Positions 36,861-45,806 are shown, counted from the stretch's first letter. The stretch: DNA of 64,000 nt from an uncultured Dehalococcoidia bacterium (GCA_951812395.1 CATOSD010000001.1:2205108-2269107); one strand, 5' to 3'. Numbers and translations: made by a program. Notes: generated from the letters alone by a model not told the origin.

Positions 36861-37409
36861 TCAGCCTATGCCGGTCGTCAGGACCGTGATGCCGATGGCG
36901 GTAAGCACGACGGAGAAGACCAGCATGGTCCAAGCCGCCAACCCATTGAGCGCGCGAAGCGCCAACGCCAGGTTGAAGAAGAGAACTATGCCGACCAGGC
37001 CGAGCAGCAGCCCGGAGACGGCAATGGACAGCCAGACGGTCCAGTCGTAGTTGTTCAGCATCTGGGTGGAGGCGAACACCGCGACGGTAATGCTGACTGC
37101 GGCGAGCGGGACCCCGAAGAATCCAATGGCCCTGTCGTCGAAGTCGTAAACGCCGTGGGCCGCCAGCGCGCCGGCGTAGATTGCCCAGAATACGAGCAGC
37201 GTCTTGAAGACGTTGATCTCCGCATCTTGCAGCGCGCCGCTGGTCTCTGTGCCCATGAGAACCGGGTCGACGGTAAGGGCGATAAGAGCGCCCGCGCCCA
37301 GAGCGCCGATGACAATGCCGGTGGTGCGCCCATCGTTGTACATTCCCATCGCGTACCATGCGTGGGCGAATAGTGCGGCTCCAATGCAGATCAAGAAGAT
37401 GGGTTCCAT
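36861..37409 (-). CDS. Polytopic membrane protein of unknown function
   Basis: 182 residues with about six hydrophobic segments (IFLICIGAALFAHAWYAMG; TTGIVIGALGAGALIALTV; VFKTLLVFWAIYAGALAAHG; GVPLAAVSITVAVFAS; WTVWLSIAVSGLLLGLVGIVL; WTMLVFSVVLTAIGITVL). I do not recognise the family; size and the N-terminal pattern faintly recall AmiS/UreI-type small channels, without a decisive motif. GGAGG lies 10 bases upstream of the ATG. It directly precedes prkA (about 110 bases) and probably shares its transcript. Confidence 0.65.
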   Translation of the reverse strand: MEPIFLICIGAALFAHAWYAMGMYNDGRTTGIVIGALGAGALIALTVDPVLMGTETSGALQDAEINVFKTLLVFWAIYAGALAAHGVYDFDDRAIGFFGVPLAAVSITVAVFASTQMLNNYDWTVWLSIAVSGLLLGLVGIVLFFNLALALRALNGLAAWTMLVFSVVLTAIGITVLTTGIG

Positions 37410-37553
37410 GGTGCTCGTTCCTCCGAGGTGTGCGGCGTTCGGGCATTGTCCAGCGTGCCGAGTTCTGAGATTGCGTGCGGCTGACGAAATCAACCGGTCG
37501 CTGATATGCACCGTGTGGGCATTGCGGGATTGGACCCTCGCGGCGGTATGCCT

Positions 37554-37582
37554 AGTAAAGCACACTTTGTGGCCCGTTTCAA
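37554..37582 (-). promoter_or_regulatory. Candidate promoter of the membrane protein-prkA unit
   Basis: Minus strand: -35 TTGAAA (37582-37577), 17-base spacer, -10 TTTACT (37559-37554). It sits in the 228-base gap upstream of the membrane protein gene, which holds no other feature I can see. Confidence 0.4.
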
Positions 37583-37637
37583 TGCCTGGAGACCTGTTCG
37601 CCGATCACACGCGCGGTTGAGACGGGGACGTGTGCGT

Positions 37638-38093
37638 CTACAGGAGATTGACGTCGCCGTCGAAGTCGATCCTGCCGGTGATGGCCTCGGCGGCGCGCAG
37701 GCTCTGGGCCTCGATGAACTGCTCAAGCTCCTCGATACGCTGGCGGTCTTCGTTTCCGTCGCCGGCGCTGGCCTTAAGGGTTTTGAGTTCCACCTTGGCC
37801 TGCTCGATTTTGTTGGTAAGCTCGAGCGCGGCCAGCTCTTCCTGCGCGCGCCTCTTGATGGAGTTGAGGTGCTGCCGTCGGGTCTCGACATTATCGAGGC
37901 GCTCCTGCACCTCGTCCATGATGCCGAGGGAGGCGTCCAGTGAGTTCGCGCCGTAGATCGCGTGGGTGCGCGTGCGGGCCAGTTGCCGCCGGAACTGGCG
38001 GCGCAGGGCTTCCATCTCCCGCTCCTTGGCTTCGATGGAGGCTAGGGCCAGTCGCAGCTTGGACATGGCCTTCACAATCTCTGGCATGGTCAT
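37638..38093 (-). CDS. Coiled-coil protein of unknown function
   Basis: 151 residues, almost entirely heptad-like: MSKLRLALASIEAKEREMEALRRQFRRQLART, then IMDEVQERLDNVETRRQHLNSIKRRAQEELAALEL, and RQRIEELEQFIEAQSLRAAEAIT, ending in a short acidic tail DFDGDVNLL. The central AIYGANSLDASLG breaks the coil. No membrane segment. It reads like a small adaptor or scaffold protein; no family is recognised. It lies upstream of the prkA unit on the same strand and 22 bases after the aminotransferase gene. Confidence 0.6.
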   Translation of the reverse strand: MTMPEIVKAMSKLRLALASIEAKEREMEALRRQFRRQLARTRTHAIYGANSLDASLGIMDEVQERLDNVETRRQHLNSIKRRAQEELAALELTNKIEQAKVELKTLKASAGDGNEDRQRIEELEQFIEAQSLRAAEAITGRIDFDGDVNLL

Positions 38094-38115
38094 AGGCGAA
38101 CCCGGGAGTTCCGGC

Positions 38116-39216
38116 TCAGCACGCCGCGGCGGACTCGAGCGTGGCCCGTGGCAGGGCGGACTCTATGGCGTGCAGCGCTTCCTCGATCTCTTCGGCGGTG
38201 CAGTACCCCATGTGGCCGATGCGTATGATCTGGCCGCTCAGCCGCTGCTGGCCGCCCGCCAGCACCACGCCGTGCTCGCTCTGTGCCAGCGCGATCAGCT
38301 TGCCGGAGTCCACTCCGTCCGGCACGCGCACGGCGGTCACAGTGTCCGAAGCGAACTTCTCGCTGGCGAAGAGGTCCAGCCCAAGGCGTTTCACGCCGGA
38401 GCGAGTCAGGCGGCCTATCGACGCGTGACGCTCGAACACGGCGCCCATGCCCTCTTCGAGCAACCGTCCCAGAGCCAGGTCCAAGGCGAACATGAGCGAA
38501 ACGGCCGGCGTGTATGGAGGCTGGCCTATCTCGAGGTAGCGCTTGTACTGGGCAAGGTCGAAATAGAACTTGGGCATTTTGGAATCCCCGTAGGCGCGCC
38601 AGGCGGACTCGCTGAACGTGATGAACGCGAGGCCGGGCGGGAGCATCCAGCCCTTCTGTGACGCGGCGGCGACCACGTCGCATCCCCAGGCGTCGGTAGA
38701 CAGCGGCAGCGAGCACGCGCTGCTGATGCCGTCTACGAGCAGCAGCTTGTCGAACTCGCCCTTAACCACGGCGGCCACCGCTCCCAGGTCGTTGGCGACC
38801 GCGGTGGAGGTCTCGTTGTGGGTGACCAGGACGGCCTTGACGTCGGGCTCTTCGTCGAGCGCCATGCGCACCGTGTCGGGATCTATGGCCTCGCCCCAGG
38901 GGAATTCGAGGCGTGTCACTTCGGCCCCGTAAATCTCGGCTATGTCGGCGAATCGGTCGCCGAACACGCCGACGGAGGCCGACAGCACCTTGTCGCCGGG
39001 CGAGAGGGTGTTTGCGATGGCGGCCTCCATGGCGCCGCTGCCGGAGGAGGTGAGGATGTAAGTGTCGTTGGCAGTTTCAAAAACCTGCTTAAGCCGATCG
39101 GTCGTGCGGTGGAGAATCTCGGCGAACTCAGGTCCGCGATGGTTGATCATCGGCCCGGCCATCTCCTCCAGGATGTCGTCTGGCACGGGAATCGGGCCGG
39201 GTGTTCGCAGGTTCAA
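38116..39216 (-). CDS. Class V aminotransferase (alanine-glyoxylate / serine-pyruvate type)
   Basis: 366-residue PLP fold-type I enzyme. The start LRTPGPIPVPDDILEEM and GPMINHRGPEFAEI are the family opening. SSGSGAMEAAIANTLSPGD binds the phosphate, LLLVDGISSACSLPLSTD carries the Asp that contacts the PLP nitrogen, and the Schiff-base Lys is K188 in ASQKGWMLPPG. The C-terminal IRIGHMGYC holds the carboxylate-binding Arg. Substrate choice among serine, alanine, glyoxylate and 2-aminoethylphosphonate-like amines cannot be read. The first codon overlaps the ribF stop by 4 bases. Confidence 0.88.
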   Translation of the reverse strand: MNLRTPGPIPVPDDILEEMAGPMINHRGPEFAEILHRTTDRLKQVFETANDTYILTSSGSGAMEAAIANTLSPGDKVLSASVGVFGDRFADIAEIYGAEVTRLEFPWGEAIDPDTVRMALDEEPDVKAVLVTHNETSTAVANDLGAVAAVVKGEFDKLLLVDGISSACSLPLSTDAWGCDVVAAASQKGWMLPPGLAFITFSESAWRAYGDSKMPKFYFDLAQYKRYLEIGQPPYTPAVSLMFALDLALGRLLEEGMGAVFERHASIGRLTRSGVKRLGLDLFASEKFASDTVTAVRVPDGVDSGKLIALAQSEHGVVLAGGQQRLSGQIIRIGHMGYCTAEEIEEALHAIESALPRATLESAAAC

Positions 39217-40151
39217 TTGGTTACCTCCGATGATTGAAGCAGTATCTCTTTTGTCTTAATGACGTCTTCGTGCATCTGCGCGACGAGGGCTTCGACCGTG
39301 TCGAACTTGAGCTCGTCACGCAGGTGGGCGACGAACTCGAGGCGCATTGTCTTGCCGTACAGGTTTCCCTGATATTCTAGCAGATAGGCCTCGATTGCTC
39401 TGGGATGTTCGCCGAAAGTGGGTTTGACTCCAATGCTGACCGCGGCCATGTGCCGCTCGTCGTCCACGTTGGCCCACGCGGCGTAAATGCCGTTGGCGGG
39501 GACGGCCAGGCCGGGCGGCGTCTCGAGGTTTGCGGTAGGGAAGCCGAGCTCTCGGCCCCGCTTGTCGCCCTCGGCCACGACGCCCTGGGAACTGAAGTGT
39601 CGCCCCAGCATGTTGGTGACCGACTCCACGTCGCCTTTGTCCAGTGCGCGGCGAATGGAGGTGCTCTTCACAGTCAGCGGCCCGTCGGCGAGAAGGTCTA
39701 CGGCCCGCACCGTAAAACCCAGCTCCTTTCCGAGCCGGGTGAGCGTCGCGGGGTCGCCGCCGCGCCCGCTTCCCATGGCGAAGTCGGCGCCCACAACCAG
39801 TCCTCTCATGCGCAGCGAGGACACCAGACGGGCGGCGAACTCCCCGGCGTCGAGCTGGGACAGCTCTGAGTCGAAGGTAATGGGCGCCACGAAGTCTACG
39901 CCCATTTGCCGCAGCAGTTCGAGGCGCTGCTCGAGGGTCGTAAGGTATAGGGGCTGGAAATCGGCGCGAAGCACGGCGGCGGGGTGGTTGCGAAATGTCA
40001 CGACGCCGGCTGCTCGACCGGTCTGCCGCGCCTGCTTCACAAGCTGGGCTATAAGGCGGCGGTGGCCCCGATGCACGCCGTCAAAGACGCCGATTGTCAG
40101 TATCGAGTCGCGCTCGACGCGGAGTGCGGCCAACTCCTGGTCGATCCTCAT
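39213..40151 (-). CDS. ribF: Bifunctional riboflavin kinase / FAD synthetase
   Basis: 312 residues making FMN then FAD. The N-terminal nucleotidyltransferase domain has TIGVFDGVHRGHRRLI (HxGH-type) and the ISSxRIR-like STSIRRALDKGD. The C-terminal kinase domain has GRELGFPTANLETP, GIYAAWANVD, GVKPTFGEHPRAIEAYLLEY and LEFVAHLRDELKFDTVEALVAQM. All catalytic blocks are visible. It is joined by ATGA overlap to the class V aminotransferase, so one transcript is likely. Confidence 0.95.
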   Translation of the reverse strand: MRIDQELAALRVERDSILTIGVFDGVHRGHRRLIAQLVKQARQTGRAAGVVTFRNHPAAVLRADFQPLYLTTLEQRLELLRQMGVDFVAPITFDSELSQLDAGEFAARLVSSLRMRGLVVGADFAMGSGRGGDPATLTRLGKELGFTVRAVDLLADGPLTVKSTSIRRALDKGDVESVTNMLGRHFSSQGVVAEGDKRGRELGFPTANLETPPGLAVPANGIYAAWANVDDERHMAAVSIGVKPTFGEHPRAIEAYLLEYQGNLYGKTMRLEFVAHLRDELKFDTVEALVAQMHEDVIKTKEILLQSSEVTN

Positions 40152-40207
40152 CGCTCGCGCGCCTCGTCGTTCGTCGCGCTCGCCCCGGCCACCACACTGA
40201 CGCTCAT

Positions 40208-40579
40208 CTATTCCCCGTCCACGCCCCTGGCCCTGAGGTTCACGGCCTGCCTGAGGTACACGTTGTCGAGCTGGTCGGGCCTCTTATCCGTGTTCAGAAG
40301 CACCATGACCCTGATACACATGGGCTGCGCGTCGGGGACGGCCATCTCGTGGCCGCACATGAGGGCTATCTGAGTCCAGCCCAGCTTGCGGGCCGCAACC
40401 GCCGGGAATTCGGCGTTGAGATCCTGGGTGGTGGTGAAGAAGGCGGCCGCCACGTCGTCGAGGTCGAGCTCGTTGCGGGATACCAACTCGGCGAGCAGCT
40501 CGCTCGTTGCGGAGACAATGGCCGACTTGGTGTTCGCGTCCGCGGTCGTTGCGCCGCGAAGTCCTCTCAGCTTGGTCAT
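40208..40579 (-). CDS. aroH: Chorismate mutase, AroH type
   Basis: 123-residue monofunctional AroH-class enzyme (trimeric, Bacillus type), which converts chorismate to prephenate. The start LRGLRGATTADANTKSAIVSATSELLAEL gives the active-site Arg in RGATT. FTTTQDLNAEFPAVAARKLGW contributes the substrate-binding Asn/Arg stretch, IALMCGHEMAVP and the C-terminal CIRVMVLLNT complete the fold, including the YLR turn. It lies 10 bases after trpA, forming a small aromatic amino acid unit. Confidence 0.93.
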   Translation of the reverse strand: MTKLRGLRGATTADANTKSAIVSATSELLAELVSRNELDLDDVAAAFFTTTQDLNAEFPAVAARKLGWTQIALMCGHEMAVPDAQPMCIRVMVLLNTDKRPDQLDNVYLRQAVNLRARGVDGE

Positions 40580-40589
40580 CGAGCCTAAT

Positions 40590-41393
40590 CTACCCCGCTA
40601 ACAGCCGACGCACGAAATCCCCCGCGACCTCCAGGCGCTGCTCCGGCGCGGCGGAGCCTACGGCGTCCAGCAGGGCGCTCGCGACGATGGCGCCATCCGC
40701 AAACCGGCCGATGGCCTCGACGTGCTCGCGGTGCGATACGCCGAAGCCGACAAGCAAGGGCAGGTCGGTGTGCCGACGGACGCGTTCCACCAGGGTCTCG
40801 ACCGACGCGGAAAGCTCGCTGCGCGCGCCGGTTACACCTGTAAGGCTTACGCAGTATATAAACCCGCCCGCAGCCTTGCAAGCGCTGGCAATCCGTTCGT
40901 CGGTGCTCGTGGGCGCAAGCAGCGGAATCAGGTGCAGGCCCTGTTCCACGCAGAGCGCCCCCAGCGTGCCAGACTCTTCCGCGGGCAAGTCGGGCACAAT
41001 CAGCCCGTCCACGCCCGCCGCCGCCGCGTCTATGACAAAGCGATCCAGGCCGTAGCTCAGGTAGGGATTGTAGTAGCCCATAAAGACTAGGGGCGCTTCC
41101 ACGCCCCTCGACCGTAGGCGGCGGACGCTGGCGAGCGCGCTCGTCACTGTGACGCCGTTGAGAAGGGCGGCGAAGCTGGTCGCCTGCACCGTGGGCCCGT
41201 CGGCGAGGGGATCGCTGAATGGGATTCCGAGCTCCAGCATATCGGCGCCGGCGTCTAGAATCGACTCAACGAGTGCCTCGGAGGTCTCTACGTCGGGGTA
41301 ACCAATTGTCACGAACGGCGCTAACGCCTTTCTGCCCTCCGCGCGGAGCGAGCCAAAAGCGCGGTCGATTCTGTTGAGGCGGTCTTCTGTCAT
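40590..41393 (-). CDS. trpA: Tryptophan synthase alpha chain
   Basis: 267-residue TIM barrel cleaving indole-glycerol phosphate. FVTIGYPDVETSEALVES, then ADMLELGIPFSDPLADGPTVQ carries catalytic Glu and Asp (ELGIPFSDPLADGP). VFMGYYNPYLSYG, GLIVPDLPAEE (second Asp), YCVSLTGVTGAR and VGFGVSHREHVEA (phosphate grip) follow. The start ATG matches the family. No trpB or other trp gene is adjacent; the partner here is aroH. Confidence 0.95.
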   Translation of the reverse strand: MTEDRLNRIDRAFGSLRAEGRKALAPFVTIGYPDVETSEALVESILDAGADMLELGIPFSDPLADGPTVQATSFAALLNGVTVTSALASVRRLRSRGVEAPLVFMGYYNPYLSYGLDRFVIDAAAAGVDGLIVPDLPAEESGTLGALCVEQGLHLIPLLAPTSTDERIASACKAAGGFIYCVSLTGVTGARSELSASVETLVERVRRHTDLPLLVGFGVSHREHVEAIGRFADGAIVASALLDAVGSAAPEQRLEVAGDFVRRLLAG

Positions 41394-41424
41394 CAGTTTG
41401 TCACAACGACGGCTTTGGACTGTG

Positions 41425-42132
41425 TCAGCCCGGGCTGAGCATCGCCAGGGCGTTCTGAGTGGAGTGGGCGGCAATCGGGGGCCAGATGGAACGCGTTCGC
41501 AGGTACAGCCACGCGAGCAGCATGCCGGCCGCGAACAGCGGCACGAAGGCGCCGACCGAAACGTGCATAGCGGCGAACAGCGCTGAGCTTACCACGGCGG
41601 CTCGCAGGTCACCGAGCGCGGCGACGAGGCCGCCCAGCACGAAGCCGCGGAAGAAGACCTCTTCCGCCACGGGCGCGACCACAACGATGGCCACGCCGTT
41701 GAGCACTCGATCGAAGCCGTAGCCAAAAACGTCCGGCGATACTTCGGGGAGGCGCAGCCAGGTTATGGGCAACTGGTCGGTGGCGAGCTTGTACGAGGCG
41801 AACAAGGCGAGGCTGGCGAGCAGCACGAGAGCAGCCAGGGCGAAGCCCCACCTGGCTTCCGGCGTGCGAAACCCCAGGCTATGCCAGCCCACCCGGTACT
41901 TGCGCACGCTGAAGTACCAGACCGTTCCCACGAGAACGACGTAGAAGGCCGCCAGCGTCCAGGTCGGAATAGAGCCGACGGCGCGTTCGTCCGCGATGCT
42001 CGAAAGGCTCGCGGCGATTGCCACGAGCAGTCCGAACACCGTTGCGGAAGTGAGCGTCGCGAGTACTACGTCGCGCGGTCTCCACCGAGGCCGGTCGTCG
42101 GAGTTCTCAGGATTGTCTAGGCGCTGAGCCAA
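41425..42132 (-). CDS. CPBP-family intramembrane metalloprotease
   Basis: 235-residue membrane protein with about six to seven helices. The Abi/CPBP motif 1 is EEVFFRGFVLGGL; motif 2 (FAAMHV) and the C-terminal IAAHSTQNALA supply the His and Asn ligands of this glutamic/metal protease fold. The N-terminal ~25 residues are hydrophilic (NPENSDDRPRWRPRD). In bacteria these proteases act in bacteriocin self-immunity or membrane protein turnover; target unknown. Its first codons overlap the end of the upstream MBL hydrolase gene by 16 bases. Confidence 0.85.
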   Translation of the reverse strand: MAQRLDNPENSDDRPRWRPRDVVLATLTSATVFGLLVAIAASLSSIADERAVGSIPTWTLAAFYVVLVGTVWYFSVRKYRVGWHSLGFRTPEARWGFALAALVLLASLALFASYKLATDQLPITWLRLPEVSPDVFGYGFDRVLNGVAIVVVAPVAEEVFFRGFVLGGLVAALGDLRAAVVSSALFAAMHVSVGAFVPLFAAGMLLAWLYLRTRSIWPPIAAHSTQNALAMLSPG

Positions 42133-42758
42133 AGAACGTCTCCGGCCAGGTCGGCCGGGTGCTCCTTAGACGCGAAGATGGCATACTCCTCTTTGCTGTT
42201 CTTCAGGTCGCCATCGGATCCGTGGCCGGGGTACACGGCCACGTCGTCCGCAAGGGCGAACAGCTTGGTGGTGATGCTGTCGATGAGTTGTTTCAGTTTT
42301 TCGGGCGAGCCGGACTTTCCGGGACCGCCGGGAAAGAGGGTGTCTCCGGAGAAGAGAGCGTTGCCGACGGTGTAGCACGTGGAGCCCGGGGTGTGTCCCG
42401 GCGTTCCGATGGCGCGCACCGTCACCGTGCCGGCCACGATCTCGTCGCCGTCGCGCAGCAGCAGCGCGGGCGGCCTGGGAAGAGCGTCGGCGTCGTCCGC
42501 GCCAATGCCGACAGGCGCGTCGATGGCGCCGGTAACGTCGTCGAATCCGAGGAGGTGGTCCCAGTGATTGTGGGTGATCAGAATGGCCTTGACGTCGGTT
42601 GACTTTGCGGCCTCGATAACCTTGCCGGGCTCGCCGGGGGTGTCGATGATGATGCTCTCGTTGGTCTTGGGGCAGACGATGAGGTAGGCGTTGTTGCCGA
42701 AATCCCCACATTCGTACTTGTGGATTATGATCGAGTCGTCCTGGTAGTGAAGGGCCAT
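42117..42758 (-). CDS. MBL-fold metallo-hydrolase (glyoxalase II-like)
   Basis: 213 residues with the metallo-beta-lactamase signature THNHWDH at residues 62-68, a later His in GTPGHTPGSTCY, an Asp in FSGDTLFPGG and a final His in YPGHGSDGDL. This full metal set and the short length fit the glyoxalase II/rhodanese-linked hydrolase branch. The likely substrate class is a thioester or similar, unproven. It lies upstream of the CPBP protease on the same strand with coupled, overlapping ends. Confidence 0.85.
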   Translation of the reverse strand: MALHYQDDSIIIHKYECGDFGNNAYLIVCPKTNESIIIDTPGEPGKVIEAAKSTDVKAILITHNHWDHLLGFDDVTGAIDAPVGIGADDADALPRPPALLLRDGDEIVAGTVTVRAIGTPGHTPGSTCYTVGNALFSGDTLFPGGPGKSGSPEKLKQLIDSITTKLFALADDVAVYPGHGSDGDLKNSKEEYAIFASKEHPADLAGDVLWLSA

Positions 42759-42914
42759 CGCTCGGTCTCCTGTTCGCGGCGGGGGTACGCCGGGAGTGTA
42801 ATCGCCAAAGGGCGTGCGGGCACGATTATAGCATAGGGGCGCGTGCGCGCGGCGGGTGGTGCTACACTGGATATGGGCGCGCTACGCAACCGAGACCGCA
42901 ACGCGAGGGGTAAC

Positions 42915-43196
42915 ATGGTAGAGTACGGGATCACGGTAAAGCACGATACGGGCGGGAAGCGCATAGAGATGCAGTGCGAGCACCAGAACGGGCTGGTGTA
43001 CGTGGTGCCGGCGGAGGCTAGCTGGGTGTGCTCAGAGGAGTTGCTTCACGCTCACGCGCTGGCCGGGTTCTTTCGTCAACTGTCGGAGCTCGATTCGCCG
43101 GAGGTCGACGCGGCGATGCAGCGGTGGGGCATCTACTATCGCGAGCGTAACCTCTCCGCCTCCGAGTCGCAAACCGCGGGCGGGACGGGCATCTAG
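42915..43196 (+). CDS. Small hypothetical protein
   Basis: 93 residues beginning MVEYGITVKHDTGGKRIEMQ, with one CEHQNGLVYVVPAEASWVCSEELL segment holding two Cys and a His-rich patch (ELLHAHAL). GAGGGG lies 6 bases before the ATG; longer readings enter the divergent promoter region. No family is recognised. The stop overlaps the end of the convergent TPR gene by 4 bases. Confidence 0.55.
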   Translation: MVEYGITVKHDTGGKRIEMQCEHQNGLVYVVPAEASWVCSEELLHAHALAGFFRQLSELDSPEVDAAMQRWGIYYRERNLSASESQTAGGTGI

Positions 43197-44041
43197 TAGT
43201 CGTCTTCGTCGTCCAGTTCGCTGCCGGGGCTGTTGATGATCCGGTGGATCACGGGCGTAAAGGCCGCGTCGTCGCCCGGCTCGGTGTCGTCGTTCGACCA
43301 GTCCTTAACCGCCAGTTGTTCCTCGTCATCCAGGGCGTCGGACAGCCCGTACTCGATAGAGGCGCCGGGCATGTACATGGGGTAGGGCCCGGTGACGCGC
43401 GCGGGGAAAGACGGCACGTGCGCCTGGGAGTGGTGCTTGAACGACTCCCGTATGACTATAATCACTTCGCGCTCCGAAACGCTGCGAACGGTGGCGTCGT
43501 AGCGGTTGCCGCCGTTCATCAGCCTGGTGAGCCTGGAGGCCAGCCGCGACTCGACCTGACCGAGGTATTCACCGGACGCCCTGAACACCTTGAGCCGGCC
43601 GCCCTCGCATTGCAGGTCTATGGGGTGGCCAGGGGAGAGCTTGAGCAGCGCGTTGGGCGGCGCGAGGTTGACGAGTGAGGTTACGCCGGAGTTGCCGGTC
43701 TCCTCGATGAACGCCTGTGCCGAGGCGCCGCTGGTAACGAGTGCCGGTTGGTCGTACTCATCGAGTCTCTTGAGGCGCTCCAGGTTCTTACGGGCGATGC
43801 CGTTGTGCGGCGACACCTCCAGGGCTTTGCCGAACGCCTCGCGTGCGTCGGCGAGGCATCCCAGCTCGCTGAGCGCTTTGCCCAGCCTGTTCCAGGCTTC
43901 AAGGTCACGTGGGAAGTCCTTGAGAATCGCGCGATTGACGGCGGCCGCTTCCTTCCAGCGGCTCTTCATGGCGAAGGCGATGGCCTTCTTGGAACGGTCT
44001 TTGCGCAGTTTTACCCTGTCTTCGACGTGGGGCTGGCTCAT
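43193..44041 (-). CDS. TPR-repeat protein
   Basis: 282 residues. Two to three tetratricopeptide-type helix pairs occupy residues ~15-95 (AIAFAMKSRWKEAAAVNRAI; LEAWNRLGKALSELGCLADA; REAFGKALEVSPHN). They are followed by a beta-rich region with DLQCEGGRLKVFRASGEYLG and EREVIIVIRESF, and a very acidic C-terminus ending SELDDEDDY. No signal peptide. Probably a cytosolic scaffolding protein; no partner can be named. Confidence 0.8.
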   Translation of the reverse strand: MSQPHVEDRVKLRKDRSKKAIAFAMKSRWKEAAAVNRAILKDFPRDLEAWNRLGKALSELGCLADAREAFGKALEVSPHNGIARKNLERLKRLDEYDQPALVTSGASAQAFIEETGNSGVTSLVNLAPPNALLKLSPGHPIDLQCEGGRLKVFRASGEYLGQVESRLASRLTRLMNGGNRYDATVRSVSEREVIIVIRESFKHHSQAHVPSFPARVTGPYPMYMPGASIEYGLSDALDDEEQLAVKDWSNDDTEPGDDAAFTPVIHRIINSPGSELDDEDDY

Positions 44042-44070
44042 TTGGCGGCATCCTCGGAGAAAGTTTGCGA

Positions 44071-44099
44071 ATTGTAGCGCACGCTATTTTGGCCTGCAA
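44071..44099 (-). promoter_or_regulatory. Candidate promoter of the TPR protein gene
   Basis: Minus strand: -35 TTGCAG (44099-44094), 17-base spacer, -10 TACAAT (44076-44071), 30 bases before the ATG. Divergent from the pdxS promoter. Confidence 0.45.
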
Positions 44100-44178
44100 G
44101 GAGCTATGCCGACCACTTTTGGAGCAAGTGACCGCGGCCCACACGCTCTGGATTCAGAATGGCAGATGGGAGGGCCAA

Positions 44179-44207
44179 TTGTAAAGAACGGTGCTCAGGA
44201 GTATAAT
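44179..44207 (+). promoter_or_regulatory. Promoter of pdxS-pdxT
   Basis: -35 TTGTAA (44179-44184), 17-base spacer, perfect -10 TATAAT (44202-44207). It is 92 bases upstream of the pdxS ATG. Readings of pdxS that start upstream at 44191 would begin inside this promoter and are rejected. Confidence 0.75.
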
Positions 44208-44298
44208 GGCGCGAAATCTCATTCGCCGCCGCAGGAAGGCGTGCGTACAGTGGCGCGAAACGTCTCATGATAGCGCAAGCGGCTATAGGAGGCCAAAT

Positions 44299-45198
44299 AT
44301 GGCAGTTGACGTAAGGTCGGAGACCGGTACCTGGAGAGTTAAGGCTGGGCTTGCCCAGATGCTCAAGGGCGGCGTGATCATGGACGTGGTTACGGCTGAG
44401 CAGGCGAAGATCGCGGAGGACGCGGGCGCCGTCGCCGTCATGGCCCTGGAGCGTGTGCCGTCCGACATTCGCGCGGCGGGGGGCGTGGCCCGCATGTCCG
44501 ACCCGTCCTTGATCAAGGAAATCATCGACTCGGTCACCATACCCGTGATGGCGAAGTCGCGAATCGGCCACTTTGTCGAGGCGCAGATACTGGAAGAGCT
44601 GGGCGCGGACTACGTGGACGAGTCCGAGGTGCTCACTCCGGCAGACGAGAACAACCACGTCAACAAGCACGATTTCAAGATCCCATTCGTGTGCGGCTGC
44701 CGCAACCTGGGCGAGGCGCTGCGGCGCATTGGCGAGGGTGCGGCGATGATCCGCACCAAGGGCGAGGCCGGCACCGGCAACATCGTAGAGGCCGTGCGGC
44801 ACGCCAGGGAGGTGCTGGGCGAGGTCCGGCGGATCGTGGGAATGGATGACGACGAGCTGATGGCGACGGCCAGGGACCTTCGGGCCCCTTACGAGCTGGT
44901 CAAGGAGATCCACGACACAGGCCGTCTGCCTGTGGTCAACTTCGCCGCCGGCGGTATCGCCAGCCCGGCGGACGCCGCACTGATGATGCAGCTAGGCGTG
45001 GACGGCGTGTTCGTAGGCTCCGGCATATTCAAGTCCGAGACGCCCCAGATCATGGCCGAGGCCATCGTGAAGGCGACCACGCACTACAACGATCCCAAGA
45101 TCCTGGTAGAAGTCTCTACCGGGCTTGGCAAGGCGATGCCCGGACTAGACGTCCGCACCATGCCCGTGGAGGAACAGCTGGCGACGAGAGGCTGGTAG
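44299..45198 (+). CDS. pdxS: Pyridoxal 5'-phosphate synthase, synthase subunit
   Basis: 299-residue PdxS/Pdx1 (beta/alpha)8 barrel that makes PLP from ribose 5-phosphate, glyceraldehyde 3-phosphate and ammonia. [61 protein letters not shown] (catalytic Lys), [29 protein letters not shown] (second Lys) and [20 protein letters not shown] (phosphate site) are all present. AGGAGG is 5-6 bases upstream. PdxT begins one base after the stop. Confidence 0.97.
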   Translation: MAVDVRSETGTWRVKAGLAQMLKGGVIMDVVTAEQAKIAEDAGAVAVMALERVPSDIRAAGGVARMSDPSLIKEIIDSVTIPVMAKSRIGHFVEAQILEELGADYVDESEVLTPADENNHVNKHDFKIPFVCGCRNLGEALRRIGEGAAMIRTKGEAGTGNIVEAVRHAREVLGEVRRIVGMDDDELMATARDLRAPYELVKEIHDTGRLPVVNFAAGGIASPADAALMMQLGVDGVFVGSGIFKSETPQIMAEAIVKATTHYNDPKILVEVSTGLGKAMPGLDVRTMPVEEQLATRGW

Positions 45199-45199
45199 C

Positions 45200-45781
45200 T
45201 TGCCAACGTTGGGCGTTCTCGCAATTCAGGGGGACTTTGCCGAGCACCGCGAGGTGCTGGACAAGCTGGGCGTGGAGTCGGCGGAAATCCGGCTCCCGCA
45301 CCAGTTGGACGAAGTCGACGGACTGATAATCCCTGGTGGCGAGAGCACCACGATCGTCCAGTTGATAGACATCTACGATTTCCGGGACACGCTTACGCAG
45401 AAAGTTGCCGAGGGACTGCCTATCTGGGGCACTTGCGCCGGCATGATCGTCATTTCCAAGCGGCTGACAGACCACCGACCCTCGCCGCTGGGGTTGATGG
45501 ACATCGAGGTGAGCCGAAACGCATTCGGCAGCCAGGTACACAGCTTCGAGGCCGACCTGGAGATGGGCGACATTTCCGGGCCGGCGTTCCGGGGCGTGTT
45601 CATACGGGCGCCGGTCGTCAACAAGGTGGGCGAGGGCGTCCGAGTGCTGGCCCAGGTGAGCGACGGCCGCCCCGTGGCGGTGCGACAGGACAAGATGCTC
45701 GCCACGTCCTTTCACCCCGAGCTGACCGACGACACCAGGGTGCACGAGTTGTTCGTCAGGATGGTCGAGGGAAGCGCGTAA
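45200..45781 (+). CDS. pdxT: Pyridoxal 5'-phosphate synthase, glutaminase subunit
   Basis: 193-residue class I glutaminase that feeds ammonia to PdxS. It starts (TTG) with TLGVLAIQGDFAEHREVL. GLIIPGGESTTI holds the oxyanion loop, PIWGTCAGMIV the nucleophile Cys, FRGVFIRAPVV the binding strand, and ATSFHPELTDD the His/Glu pair. All the triad residues are in place. It overlaps the pdxS unit with one base between, and ends in a short operon. Confidence 0.97.
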   Translation: MPTLGVLAIQGDFAEHREVLDKLGVESAEIRLPHQLDEVDGLIIPGGESTTIVQLIDIYDFRDTLTQKVAEGLPIWGTCAGMIVISKRLTDHRPSPLGLMDIEVSRNAFGSQVHSFEADLEMGDISGPAFRGVFIRAPVVNKVGEGVRVLAQVSDGRPVAVRQDKMLATSFHPELTDDTRVHELFVRMVEGSA

Positions 45782-45806
45782 CAACCCGCGGTCGCGGGTC
45801 GCGGCG

